From Loxodes magnus (Eukaryota; Ciliophora; Karyorelictea; Loxodida; Loxodidae), in assembly GCA_946699065.1 (NCBI GenBank), contig CAMPDV010000058.1, forward strand, positions 62,001 through 126,000: a DNA stretch of 64,000 nt. Reading direction: 5' to 3'. Position 1 is the stretch's first letter. Each line of letters opens with the position of its first letter. This document shows, piece after piece, positions 1 through 10,542 of this stretch. The position numbers were made by a program, and so were the translations under genes. Below the pieces are notes generated by a model. The model was not told the DNA's origin and did no database searches. It saw nothing but the letters and a program-made list of their open reading frames with translations.

Positions 1-317
1 CATGATTCGGAGAAATTAAAAAAAATTGAATAAATTTTAATTTTCTATAAATTAAGCTCGAAATTTATAAAAATAATTCATTCTATGAAATTAAAATTAC
101 TTGAACTAAATTTATTTTTGGAACTATTTAAAACTTTTTAGTTATTTTAAATCGGCTTTCAGTTAAAAAAATATTTAATTTTTTTTAAATATGAACAATT
201 TATTGTGAATGCAACTTACTTGGAATTCTCAAAAGTGATTTTCTTATTAATTTTTTTATTAAATAGGTTTATATTTAGCTTAATGTTAAAAATAAATGAT
301 TATCTGAAATTAATTTT

Positions 318-2114
318 TCAATTTTCGAAGAGGTCTTTTCCCTTAATATAAGAATTGATTTGAGCATTTTCAGAAATACCAGGATATTATCGATCCCTAT
401 TCTCCTATATCATCTGCTGACTTTAAATCTACTCTTACTTTTGACTTTCATTTTCTTGATAATCTTATAGATTTCATTTATTTTAATAAATGTTCTAAGA
501 AATCATATCATTACTTTCTTAATCTTTCCAATTTTATTGTAAATCTTGCTTTAGCTAATTAAAAGATAAAACAGGTTTATTAATTTGCCTATTGTTAGAG
601 TTTTCCCAAACGTTTTCATTATTCCAAGTAAAATTACCTTAGATTTAGTTTTCTTCTTAATAGCTTCAATTAGGAAACGGTTCTTAATCCTAATTTTCCC
701 TCCAACTTTATGAATTTTAATTTTCTTATTTATCTCATGAAAATTGATAATTTTACTGATTATCCGAGATATGAGCGAAATTATTTAAACTATTTCTATT
801 TCTGAATCTTCTATCACCTTAAAATCGATTTCTTCCTCTTCTATCATACTAATTGTAGTTTATTTAATAATTTCGTTCTGAATTGAAATTATCTCTTATA
901 TTTTAATCATTAATGATGTTATTTGGCTAATTAGCTGCATAATATGGCTGCCATCCTTCTCCTACTTTATTTTTTGCCAAAATAAGCGTCAAACGCTGAA
1001 AATTAGATTCCTCTATTATGTTTTATAATCCAGAATTTTTATTAATAGGTTCCCATTCTTAAGTTATATGAACTTAACTTATATCTTACTTGAATCAAAA
1101 TTTTAATTGCTAAGCAAGTTAGTAACCAACCCATCTTGCTTTATCAATATTTTTTTAATCTCCAATAATATGCAAAAGATTAAAATTCTAATTCATAGCT
1201 AAGTTCATTCCCTATTATACGAAATCTTAAGGAGGTTGTTATTTGTTAACAAAGATTTCATAAGGCTATTTTAATCGTCTAACTTTTTTATACTGCCTCT
1301 TATCAACATATTCTCTTTATTTATTATCTTACTTATTCTCTTATTTATTTTGCTACTTTGGCTCTTAAAACTAAGCTTCTTCTATAACTTTAAATTAAGG
1401 TTTTAGCTTTCATATCTAGTCTATGTTAGAAAATTACAACAGATTTATTATTTAAACTTTTGCTTTTTATAGTTCCTCTTAATTAGGTTAAAAGCTAGGC
1501 ATATGGATTTAATTTTCAGTAATATATGAATATTAATTCAAATGCTACTAAACTTCTTAAATTCATGCTTATTTTTCTTAATAGTTGCTAGGCTACTTAT
1601 TTAAATATGTTTATAGTCGTTAATTTGTTTAATCTTCTTCTTGAATCATATAACGACAATATTAATCATATAAGGTTTATACCTCTTTTTAATTTATTTC
1701 GTTTTAAAAAAGAATCTCAGATGTAATTTCCTTTACAATTTTTTCACACATTTTATTTAAATTATTGAAGGCAAACTTCGCATCTTTTATCTTTTTTTTC
1801 CATTCAATGTTATTATTTTATATTTAGCTTATCCTTTCTTTATACTGGCTAATCTCCTTGTCATTTGTATAGTCTAATACTTGGCTTTATTATGATGCTA
1901 AATTCTTAACTATATCAAATAGTTGATTGTTAAGGGTTAATCTTTAAGTTTTTATTTGATCTTTACATTACAAGAGACAATAATACTCATCGCCTGAAAA
2001 TTTCTACTTAATGCATGTTAAACAAAAAGTATGACCACATGCTAGAATAACCGGTTTTCTCATTTCAATATCGTAAGCCAAGCAGCAAATTTTACATTTG
2101 ATATATTCCTGCAT
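318..2114 (-). CDS. RING / coiled-coil / Alba / RG-rich / Trp-rich protein, copy A
   Basis: A 599-codon frame with UAA/UAG as Gln and UGA as Trp. The start is the ATG at 2114 just before the RING, and the stop is the UGA at 318-320 after the residues GKDLFEN. The RING cysteines and histidine are C7, C10, C26, H28, C31, C34, C46 and C50; the last pair is spaced C-x3-C instead of the usual C-x2-C. Residues about 60-280 are Gln/Lys/Glu-rich coiled coil. Residues about 284-390 look like an Alba nucleic-acid-binding domain: PYEIFVNK, GMNLA, HIIGD, and a closing GEGWQP like the G-Y-Q-P end of eukaryotic Alba proteins. Residues about 425-442 are RG/RN-rich (RRGRNRFQGDRRF). The rest is disordered, rich in Gln, Asn and Trp. 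Internal UGAs align with Trp, Tyr or Glu in copy B. Inferred role: RNA-binding regulator or ubiquitin ligase. No frameshift was found, so it is probably functional. Confidence 0.75.
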
Positions 2115-2237
2115 ATTATTATAATTTCTATTTTATTTTTAATTTATATACAAATTACAAAAGAAACTTACTATAAAAGTTAGTTTCATTGTAATTTTAA
2201 AAATAAACTTCAGATTTAAATAAATAAAAGCAACTAA

Positions 2238-3177
2238 ATAAAAATGGTAGAAGGGTTCAACAAAGGCTTTTATACCACCTCCTAAAAAGGGGAGAGAAAG
2301 TAAGAACCCTCATCTTTAACTCACACATCTTCTTCCTAGAAATAATCTTCTTCTCAAAACCTTCAAGAATAATAGAATCAACTAGGACCTTCCAGACCAA
2401 CCTAAAAGATGGGACAAAAGCGCCAAAAGGCTACCTCTATGACACCAACTGAAGAGGAAGGACCTAGAAAGGTGCTGGAGACGCAAGAAGCAGCAGCCGT
2501 GCGAGAGTTTGCGATGCCATAGTTCCAGGAATAACAGGTATAAATTTTAGTCGCATTCGCTGACCTGAATGAGGAAGTAAAGAAGCTACGATTAGAGAAT
2601 AGAGCTCTAAAAAATCAAGTTACTGAGCTCAAGGAATGGAAAGAAAGTTTCTGGAAGTCTACAATCGAGAGCAAAACACTTTCTTCAGGGAAATGGGATT
2701 GCTGGAGCAGAGAACAACTGTGCTTGAAGAGAACAGCAAGTAGCAACAGTAGTAGGAATTCAAAGTTAGGACAATTCAAGATCCAATGGATATAGAAGGA
2801 GCTACTACGTTACCGAGGAGTCCAGACAAGAAATGAATTAGGAGAAAACCAAGATGTTTTGTATGCAAACAAACTGGACATAAATATAGACAATGTTAGA
2901 AATTTAAATTAATTAAATAATAGTACTGAAATAGAAAATAATATTAAAAATAATAGTACTAATATTAGGATAAGATTAGACGAGAATTCTATATCTAATT
3001 TTATCCGTCAGGAGGTCAAATCTACAAACCGAAGTGGTATACAATCTAAGGCGACTGAAGAAAGAGTCCTGAAGGGAGCTGGTTCCAGCCAGGTTATCAA
3101 ACTGGTCCTGTGAACACGAGGTTGAAAGTCCTCCAAGTTCACTAAACTCCAATTTAAATTTTTTAATCTATTTTAGT
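2238..3177 (+). mobile_element. ZK element a: Gag-like zinc-knuckle retroposon, frameshifted
   Basis: About 940 bp bounded by a perfect 15-bp direct repeat (AATAAAAGCAACTAA, 2223-2237 and 3178-3192), which I read as a target-site duplication. It is nearly identical to ZK-c at 21040. The ORF opens at ATG 2244 and runs through a Pro-rich start, a coiled coil and a CCHC knuckle (C-x2-C-x4-H-x4-C, codons from 2855). A one-base deletion near 2652-2660 relative to ZK-c shifts the frame before the knuckle. The region has more G+C than its surroundings. The paralogous empty site in the copy-B duplication shows that this is an insertion. Confidence 0.8.
2244..2920 (+). pseudogene. Broken Gag-like zinc-knuckle ORF of ZK-a
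   Basis: The ORF matches ZK-c codon for codon from the ATG at 2244 to about 2652, with UAA/UAG read as Gln. There copy a has one G fewer than copy c within the codons for EKSFWEVY. Downstream the knuckle (CFVCKQTGHKYRQC) continues in a different frame. As annotated, translation would therefore not reach the zinc knuckle. The in-frame UGA before the knuckle (residues DKK-UGA-IRRKP) is shared with ZK-c. Confidence 0.7.
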
Positions 3178-3192
3178 AATAAAAGCAACTAA

Positions 3193-4510
3193 TCATTTTT
3201 AATCATGGTTCTTTATTAATTTTACTATTTAAAGTACATCTTACTCTTCTTTCTAGCTATTTTACTTTAATTATTTTAAGTTGTTGAATGGTAGATTTGC
3301 AATAAAATAAAATGCAAGTCTAATTGTAAAATTATTTAAAGGAATATATAGGAATGACAGCAATCTAAATGTCTATGATAACTTATAAGAGCATTTGATT
3401 GACTATATTTTGAAAATAATTAATTAATTTTAATTTAAAAATAAGATATTATGTAATAAAGCATTTATATTTACATTTTTTAATTATACTTATATTCAGG
3501 ATTTATTTAATATAAACGTAAGAAAATTTATTTAATTTTACTTAGACAGATAATATAATATAATATAATATAATTTATTCTTTAATTTAATTAAAAAAAT
3601 ATTTGTTTAATTATAAGCAAATATGTATTAATAATAAGCAAATAAATAGCTTTTTTTTAATATTTTACATCTAAAAGATTCTAATTTTATAATAAAATAA
3701 AAATATTACAATAAAGAATGTTAATTTAATTTATATAAATAAGTCTAAATAGTTATATACCTTAAATCAAATTTAATATTATTCTTAATTATTTTATTTA
3801 AACATTTGCTTAGAAATAAACTCTAAGTAAACATTAATATAGTTATGTGTATAATTTAAGCAAATAATTTAATAATTTGCATCTTCTTATTTTTTATACA
3901 TTTATTTAAATTTATTTGCTTTGCAGAAATTATCTATATTTTAAGTCAGAAAATACAATAAGATATTTTCTATTTCTTTTAAGTTAGAAAGATTAAATAA
4001 AAAGAGAGCTTATTTATTAAATATAAGCACATATTGCTACAGCTTCAATTTTAGTACATATGAATATAAGATAAAAGCATCTAAATAATGTATATTTATT
4101 CTACTTTCTTTCTATAATGATTTTAATATAATAACTGTTTAATTGAAAGGAGTATTCTACAGGCTTTACATTAATATTCTAATTTTATATTAAAAAATAA
4201 TAAATAGTATAAATATTAAATAGAAATATTATATTTAACTATTTAATTTAAATATTTTAAAATGTAATAAATAGATATTATTAGAGAAAGATAATGTTTA
4301 CTAATATTGTAATTAGATAGATATGTCTATAATAAAGAAATTTAGAAAAGCTATAGATAAATATTTAGTAAGTTTATTATTTTGTTAATTGTGTAATTAA
4401 TATTTTAAATTAGTTTATATTTAAACTATTTTAAACTATTATCTTCCATTTAAATTATTATCAGTAATAATATAATTCAACTTCAAATTATATAAATAAA
4501 TAAATAAATA
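3193..4510. other. AT-rich stretch, no gene recognised
   Basis: The first roughly 200 bp belong to the segmental duplication. The remainder is simple, very AT-rich DNA with short TAATA runs (for example 3548-3575). No conserved frame, RNA or repeat boundary was seen. Confidence 0.6.
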
Positions 4511-4517
4511 TTATTAT

Positions 4518-4550
4518 AGAGTGTGTAGCACCTCATTGGCGCGCAGCTCT
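4518..4550 (-). repeat. 33-bp hairpin repeat, copy 1
   Basis: One of three dispersed copies (others 9105-9137 and 51528-51560). On the minus strand it reads AGAGCT, then GCGCC, a 5-nt loop, GGTGC, and ends near CACTCT. The inner stem GCGCC/GGTGC pairs with one G-U; copy 2 has GCACC/GGTGC. The change keeps pairing, which suggests a structured RNA or an element terminus. Confidence 0.55.
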
Positions 4551-4712
4551 TTCAATATTAATATTTAATATTAAGAAAAATGTTCTCATGTTTCTTGTTA
4601 AAATTCTAGAGGTCTAATGAGTCATGTCAGCTTCTCCAAATGGGGAATCTTCTTATTAAAATTTATTCTAAAATCTTAAGTCAAATGCTTCAGTCTTCTT
4701 GAATAAGGTCCA

Positions 4713-4762
4713 AATAAGAATTAGTTATTAAGTCGGTAATAAGAATTAGTTATTAAGTCGGT
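4713..4762. repeat. 25-bp direct tandem duplication
   Basis: Two adjacent identical 25-bp units starting AATAAGAATTAG (4713-4737, 4738-4762), immediately left of the 175-bp dispersed repeat. A similar AAATAAGAATTA sequence precedes the other copy of that repeat at about 63340. Confidence 0.85.
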
Positions 4763-4769
4763 AATTAGA

Positions 4770-4945
4770 AGGCTCAGTCAAACTTTCATACTGCTAGAGA
4801 GAACCCTCGGGGTAAGTTAGGTATGTCTCAACGGAGCTTATCCACCCTTCCCCGTGGTGGCATCTAGTGCGAGACTACTCGAAATGCAGTATACACTGCA
4901 CCAGATTACCTACTAATTTGTCTGACGCGGGTGACATCCATTTTA
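4770..4945 (-). repeat. 175-bp GC-rich dispersed repeat R, copy 1
   Basis: About 70-75% identical by eye to 63365-63537, and far richer in G+C than its surroundings. Shared blocks include GAGAACCC, CATCTAGTGC, CACCAGATTACCTACTAAT and GATATCC/GACATCC. Copy 1 contains GCAGT-ATAC-ACTGC and CCACC...GGTGG self-complementary segments. Orientation is set as minus because copy 2 then begins with an ATG and lies upstream of a minus-strand coding region. Relative to copy 2 there are frame-breaking indels, so coding is doubtful; it could be an old SINE or an RNA gene. Confidence 0.6.
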
Positions 4946-5373
4946 TATTATATATAATAAAAGTTTTATAAAGCTTTTATAGTTGGTATTATGTATTCTT
5001 AATCAGATTCTCAATTTATAAAGAAATTTTAATTATAAGGAAAAATTATAAAAATTTCTAAGAAAAATAGTATAATTTAGTAATTACTAATAAATTATTA
5101 ACTTAACTAAACACTTATACTGAGTAAACGAATATAAATGAGACTAAATAATCAATTTTATTTTATTTACTTAACTACTACTAAGATTTTATATATTAAA
5201 ATAATTCTAGAATTAAAAATCACAATAATAATAAATAAATTCTCATTGCTTAGTATAATTTTAAATAAAATATAAAGAAATTTAATGATATGTAATTAAA
5301 AATTTTTACAACTCTTAATTTTTATTTTCAATATCTAAATAAATTTTTTAATTGTACTTAAATAATAGTTTAT

Positions 5374-6217
5374 ATATAAATATAAATGAACTTAGTGTTA
5401 AATAAAATTTTGCTATCCCTGGGCTTTCGGCCAGGTACCTGCAGACCAATTTTTTTACGTGGTAAATCTTCCCCGACCTTTTTTGTAAGTGGATGGTTAC
5501 CACTGTTAATTTTCTTTGTTGCCTATTAAAAGTCTTTGTCTGTAAACTCCATTTTCATTAATCCATAGTTTATTTAAAGCTCTTCATGTTTTCTGCTCTT
5601 CTCTTATTTGTAAATTTTTTCGTTCTTTGCAGTGTCTTAGTAAGTGATTCCGTGAGTAGCAATACTAACAATTTTTTATTTATTTTTCAGTGTTCTTCTT
5701 TTAGATATTTTATTTTCCAGTTGTTTAATTCTTTTAGTTAAACTCGTGCTTGCCTATTCTTAACTAGGCTTATTTTATTCTGTATTCTAAAATTTGGTTG
5801 GATTTTCTTCTATAATCATGCATTGAGATTATTTAAAATTTGATTATGACATTTCTCATAATTACTATTCTGTAACTAAACTACTTTTTATTAGTTAGCT
5901 TCTCAATATTTTTAATTCTTTGCTTAATCTTCGATGCAATCCATAAGTTCTCGAATTCGATCTCCGTAATTGAATATCATTTCATTTTATTTAGTGATAA
6001 TTGCTTTCATTTTTTCAATTTAATCTTGAAGAAAGTCGTTACTCTAAATTTGTGGATTAACTGACTCAGCTGGACCTATCATTATTTTTCCTTAGGTGAA
6101 GAGCTAGATTCTTATTATTGTCTTTATTTTTTTAGTTCCTCTTTCGTCGCTTGCTTTCTTGCTTTCTTATTTAATTTTTTGAAAGACGGACATATTATTC
6201 CATTTTAAACTTATATA
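5374..6217 (-). mobile_element. ZK element b, minus strand, one frameshift
   Basis: Bounded by a perfect 14-bp direct repeat (AAATAATAGTTTAT, 5360-5373 and 6218-6231). Read leftward it has an ATG at 6193, a Lys/Gln-rich coiled coil, a CCHC knuckle at 5629-5670 (CQYCYSRNHLLRHC), and then the family C-terminal block with KLWINENGVYRQR. A frame change is needed between the coiled coil and the knuckle (about 5690). The 3' end near 5400-5450 is GC-rich, as in other family members. Sequence is strongly diverged from the other ZK copies, so this is an older or separate subfamily. Confidence 0.75.
5580..6193 (-). pseudogene. Gag-like coiled-coil / zinc-knuckle ORF of ZK-b
   Basis: Starts MSVFQKIKQESKK at 6193 and stays open for over 150 codons of charged, Gln-rich coiled coil under the variant code. 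The knuckle lies in another frame, so at least one indel has broken the ORF. The knuckle residues C-x2-C-x4-H-x4-C are all present. Confidence 0.6.
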
Positions 6218-6231
6218 AAATAATAGTTTAT

Positions 6232-8232
6232 TAACATAAGATTCGAATTTACATAAATTTAAGATTATTAAGCTAGCATTGCTTTTTCTTCACCATAAAT
6301 CTAAGAATTTTTACTTATAAATTTGATTTAAGAGCTTAATAAAAAGTTATATTAAATTAAAAAACTTTTACTCTATTAAATAAAAATATAATTTAGTTGT
6401 ACTAAAAAGAAACTTTATTTAATAAATTATAAAAAGATTTGATTTAATTAAGGATATTCTAAACTTAATATATTATTTCTTTTTTATTCAAATATATTTT
6501 ATTATTTTATATTTATTTAACCTTTAAAATATTCTGTAAGTGAATACTATAATTTAAATAATTAATTAAAAAATAACTAATTTAAATAAATAAATCTGAT
6601 TCTAAACTTTAATTATAAATAGTTTATAAAACAAAAACTCTCAAACTTATAATGATTTAATTTTTAATTTAGACAAATATAAAATTATCTAATTTTCAGA
6701 AATAAATTTATTAAACTATTAAAGTAACACTCTTTTCAAATAATACTAGTATAAAATAGTAAAGTTTAATTTTAATTTTCAATTTTGATGCAAATTTAAA
6801 AATAAAAATTAAATATTTTATAAGATATAATATCTTAATTTTAAATTTGATTTTTTATTTAATTAACTTATTTAAAAAATATAAAATTTAGAAAAATTAT
6901 CAAATTAGAGTTTAAAATATTAAAATAAAATTATTTAAATTAATTATATAAACATATTTAATAAGAAAAAATTGATATCAATTAAGCATGATCAAGATAT
7001 TTCTAATTTGCTAAATAGAAAATAACTTTAAAATAAACTTATTTAAAATTTTCTAGAATTAAATTATAATATTTTAAATTAGTTTTAAATTAAATAATCT
7101 AACATTAAAGAGGAATATTTTATAATACGCCTTTAAAACATTTTAAATTTAACTATTAAAAACAAAATAAAATTAAAATAATTGGAAAGATAATTATAAT
7201 GATTAAGAAAAATAATTTTATAAATTAAAGCAAAATAATTTCTATCAATTAAATAATATTTTTTAAAGAAAGTTATTTATATTTCTATTAAATGGAATGC
7301 TTATTTAAATCTTCCTTTATTTATTTCTAAATTTAAATTTAATTATCATATTTACCTTTTCTTTAGAAATATTATTATAAACTTCATTGGATAGTTATTA
7401 TTTTATACTTTTTAGCTTTCAAATTATCTCTTTAGCTTTGCTCTATAGGGATACTGTTTAATAATAGAATTTCATAAAGAATCTTTTTATTTTAAGCTAG
7501 TAAAATACTATCGAAAGCTTAGATATTAGTTAGTTATTTCTATATTTTTCAATGTTATTATTTTAATTATTGTGAAAGGAAATTTAGATAATTTGCATAA
7601 CAGATCATCCACTTATAATTATTAATTCCCTTTTCATCTTTTATTTTTATAATCTTATTAAAATAATTCAGATGACAATCAAATAAATTTTTAATAAATT
7701 TGCATATCTATTTTAAAGTTTCCTTTTATTAATTTAGAAATACTTATTTAGTCTACTAAGTTTATCTCAAAATTATTTTAAATTTATTTCAATAATTTAG
7801 TTTTAATAGTCACTTTTAAACTAAAATAACCAAATTTTTATTTATAAAACATTTATAGATCTTCAAAATTTATTTGTATCTCCCTTTTTAGTAACTAATA
7901 AAAAGTAAAATAGTTTATTTAGTTTTTAGTTTTTTAATTACTTAATACTAAACTTATTTCTTTATTTATTCTTGATATACTTAAACTATTCATTTGTAAG
8001 AATATCTAAATAATATTTATCTCTTTTATTAAAACTTAAAAATTTATAATTTTAATTAATCTTCCAATTTTAAATTAAATTTGCTTATTATTTTAGCTTA
8101 TTATTATTATATTTATGGCTTAGTTGAAGTAAATTTTAGATGCTTGGATATTTAATTATTAAATGCTTAAATGATTAAGCATTTAAGCAGGGTGTTTAAA
8201 CAATTATTATTTTTGAAATAAAATACAAAAGT
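6232..8232. other. AT-rich stretch, no gene recognised
   Basis: About 2 kb of low-complexity A/T-dominated sequence. No conserved reading frame, knuckle, tRNA or repeat boundary was found on either strand. Confidence 0.6.
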
Positions 8233-8304
8233 TCCACATCCGGGACTCGAACCCGGGTCTTTCGGGTGAAAGCCGAATATCCTAACCAGCTAGACTAATG
8301 TGGA
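8233..8304 (-). tRNA. tRNA-Glu (anticodon UUC)
   Basis: 72 nt. The acceptor stem TCCACAT/ATGTGGA is perfectly paired. The anticodon stem TTCGG/CCGAA encloses the loop CTTTCAC, giving anticodon UUC. The T arm CCGGG-TTCGAGT-CCCGG is perfect and carries a canonical box B, and the D arm has GGTTAGG. No CCA is encoded. On the minus strand a run of four Ts follows directly, a pol III terminator. The body is identical to 14458-14529 although the flanks differ, which argues for function. Confidence 0.95.
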
Positions 8305-9486
8305 GTTATAATATTTGCTTAAAGTTAAATTTAAATAAAAGTATATAATATATCTAATATATTAACTTACTATAATATCTTATTTTTTATTTAAATACTT
8401 TTTAATCTTATACCAGTTAAGATTAGTTTCTTACATCTACATCTATATGAGATAAATTATAAGGAAAATTCAATTATTGCTATACATATTTTTGCTTTTA
8501 TGTAGTTGATATATCATTATTAAAGTTAGTTTATAAGTGTTAGTCTGTTAGTTTATTTATAATTTAATAACTAAAATTTATTGTATACATTTAAATAAAT
8601 TATAAAGATATTAGATATTAAAAATTAATTATTAGCTTCAGTATTTTAAATCTAAGGAAATATTAGAGTAATTTTATTTCTCCTTCTATTAATAAAAAGT
8701 TAAGCCTAACTTAATTGGTTAAATTTTAGAATAAGATTGCTAAATTAATTTAAGTTATCTAGCATTAGGTTATTTCTATTTTTATTTAACAAAAATAGCA
8801 TAAAAAGATAAAGGAAATATAAGTATCTCATATATATTAACTTCACTGTTAGCTAATTATTTTATAAATTGTTTCTAAGATTTTGCTAATAAATATTCAG
8901 GAGTTTATTAGTAAATTTCCTTTATTATTTTTTAATTATATTTATGAAAATAAATTTGATTACTAGAAACATTTTATGTATACTTTAATTAACCTAAATA
9001 TATTTGTCTAAGTTAATTAAGAATATAAAGTTATCTTCTATCTTGAGTATACTTATGCTTGTAAAGTTTTAAAAATCCTTTAAAATAAATAGGTAAACTT
9101 GATTATAGTGCGTAGCACCTTGTTGGTGCAAAGCTCTTTTTTTAATAATGCTAATAAAATTATAAAATAAGAAAAGTTTACATAAGTAAGCTAACTTTAA
9201 TTGCCCTACTAATGTCTTAGAGTAATATCTATGATTTTATTATTTGTTTAATTACTATAAAAATACTAAAGAATTATCTTAGGATTTCTCATTAAAGTTT
9301 TATTCAACGTTATTTGAATCAAAATAAATTGAAGTATAGTTAATATTTATAGTTTTGCAGAATGATAGAAATATTTCTTTAAAATTTCGTAAGAAAAAGT
9401 AAAAGGAAAGTTGATTTTTTTAATTAGACAAATTAAAAAATATTACATCAACTTCTAAAAATTAGCTTGGATTTTAAAATACTTAG
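8305..9486. other. AT-rich stretch with hairpin repeat only
   Basis: Apart from the 33-bp hairpin repeat at 9105-9137, no conserved frame or structural RNA was recognised here. Confidence 0.55.
9105..9137 (-). repeat. 33-bp hairpin repeat, copy 2
   Basis: Minus-strand reading AGAGCTTT, GCACC, 5-nt loop AACAA, GGTGC, TACGCACTAT. It has the perfect inner stem GCACC/GGTGC, covarying with GCGCC/GGTGC in copy 1. A T-rich run lies on its AGAGCT side. Confidence 0.55.
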
Positions 9487-9801
9487 TCAATGGTACATAT
9501 AAAAGCACAAGCCCTTATAATATAGATAAATTTATTAAATTATTAATTTTAAATAAAATTTGGTAATAGCTTCTTATTTTGGTTTATTCTAGTACTAAAA
9601 GACTAATTATTAATTTTATAGCACTATTTGAAGATATTCAAATGAATAACTTAAAAATAGATTGAGATTTAAATGTTTTATAAATAGAAAAAATTTAAAA
9701 AATATTAAATTTTTTATTGAAATAACAAAGCTAACATATATTAATTTTGGATTTTGAAAATATAAAAACGCATTTTGACTATGAAACTTATGATAGAACA
9801 T
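9487..9801 (-). CDS. Small hypothetical ORF (104 aa)
   Basis: Open from ATG 9801 to UGA 9487-9489 with UAA/UAG as Gln. The N-terminal 60 residues are Phe/Leu/Ile-rich, could hold one membrane helix, and are followed by a Lys/Gln-rich tail. I know of no homologue. A chance open frame of this length is quite possible in this composition, so this is tentative. Confidence 0.25.
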
Positions 9802-10542
9802 TTACAAATTATATTAGAATTAAAAAAGTTTAATAAATTGATAATCTATTTGCTTTTAATAGTTTCTATTTTTCAAATAAGTAGATAAAAACAAATAAAA
9901 GATAATTAACTTGTGAAGATTGAGAATTATAGCCTTATTTTAGTATTATGCTTTTATTTAAAGTGATTATTTTAAGAAATTATTTTAAGATATTCTTAAG
10001 TATTTTTATTATAACTAAGCAGCGCTTCTAATTTTTCTATTTAAAGATAATCATAAAATAACTTTAAAAATATAAGCGTTTTTAGCTAAGATAATGAAAG
10101 TTTTTACTTTTCTATTCTTTAAAAGATTATTTTTCATAAGGATAAAAAATGTTTTCCTATTCCTTCTGTAACTCCTTAAAATACACCTAATATCTAAATT
10201 TTCAATCATCATAATAAAAGAAGAAAATTAATTTACAACATAGAATTTCTAGATATTTATTTATCTCTCTATTAGTTCCAATAAATAATAAATTTAAAGT
10301 TTGGTACTATTTAAGGATTTCTACTTTATAAGTATTCATATAATAAACTTAATGAATACATAGACTAAATTATATATTTTAAAACTAGTTGCTTCATAAT
10401 TAATCCTATACATTGGAATTTTATATTACTTATCTATGAGAAATATAAAAAAATGAAATGCTTTGATACATGGCAATTTATTTAGATTCATATGTATTTA
10501 TACCTAATCATGCGTGTAAATAAAGAGACATTTAAAAATGTT

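Larger units (their letters stand above)
310..3400. repeat. Segmental duplication, copy A (pairs with 17205-19860)
   Basis: Homology to 17205-19860 covers the whole RING-Alba gene, its 3' end, and several hundred bases upstream of its start. Upstream it resumes on the far side of the ZK element at 2238-3177, for example in the stretch around 3340-3400 that matches 19770-19850. Divergence is clear (many substitutions and small indels), so the duplication is not recent. The ZK element is absent from the partner. Confidence 0.75.
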
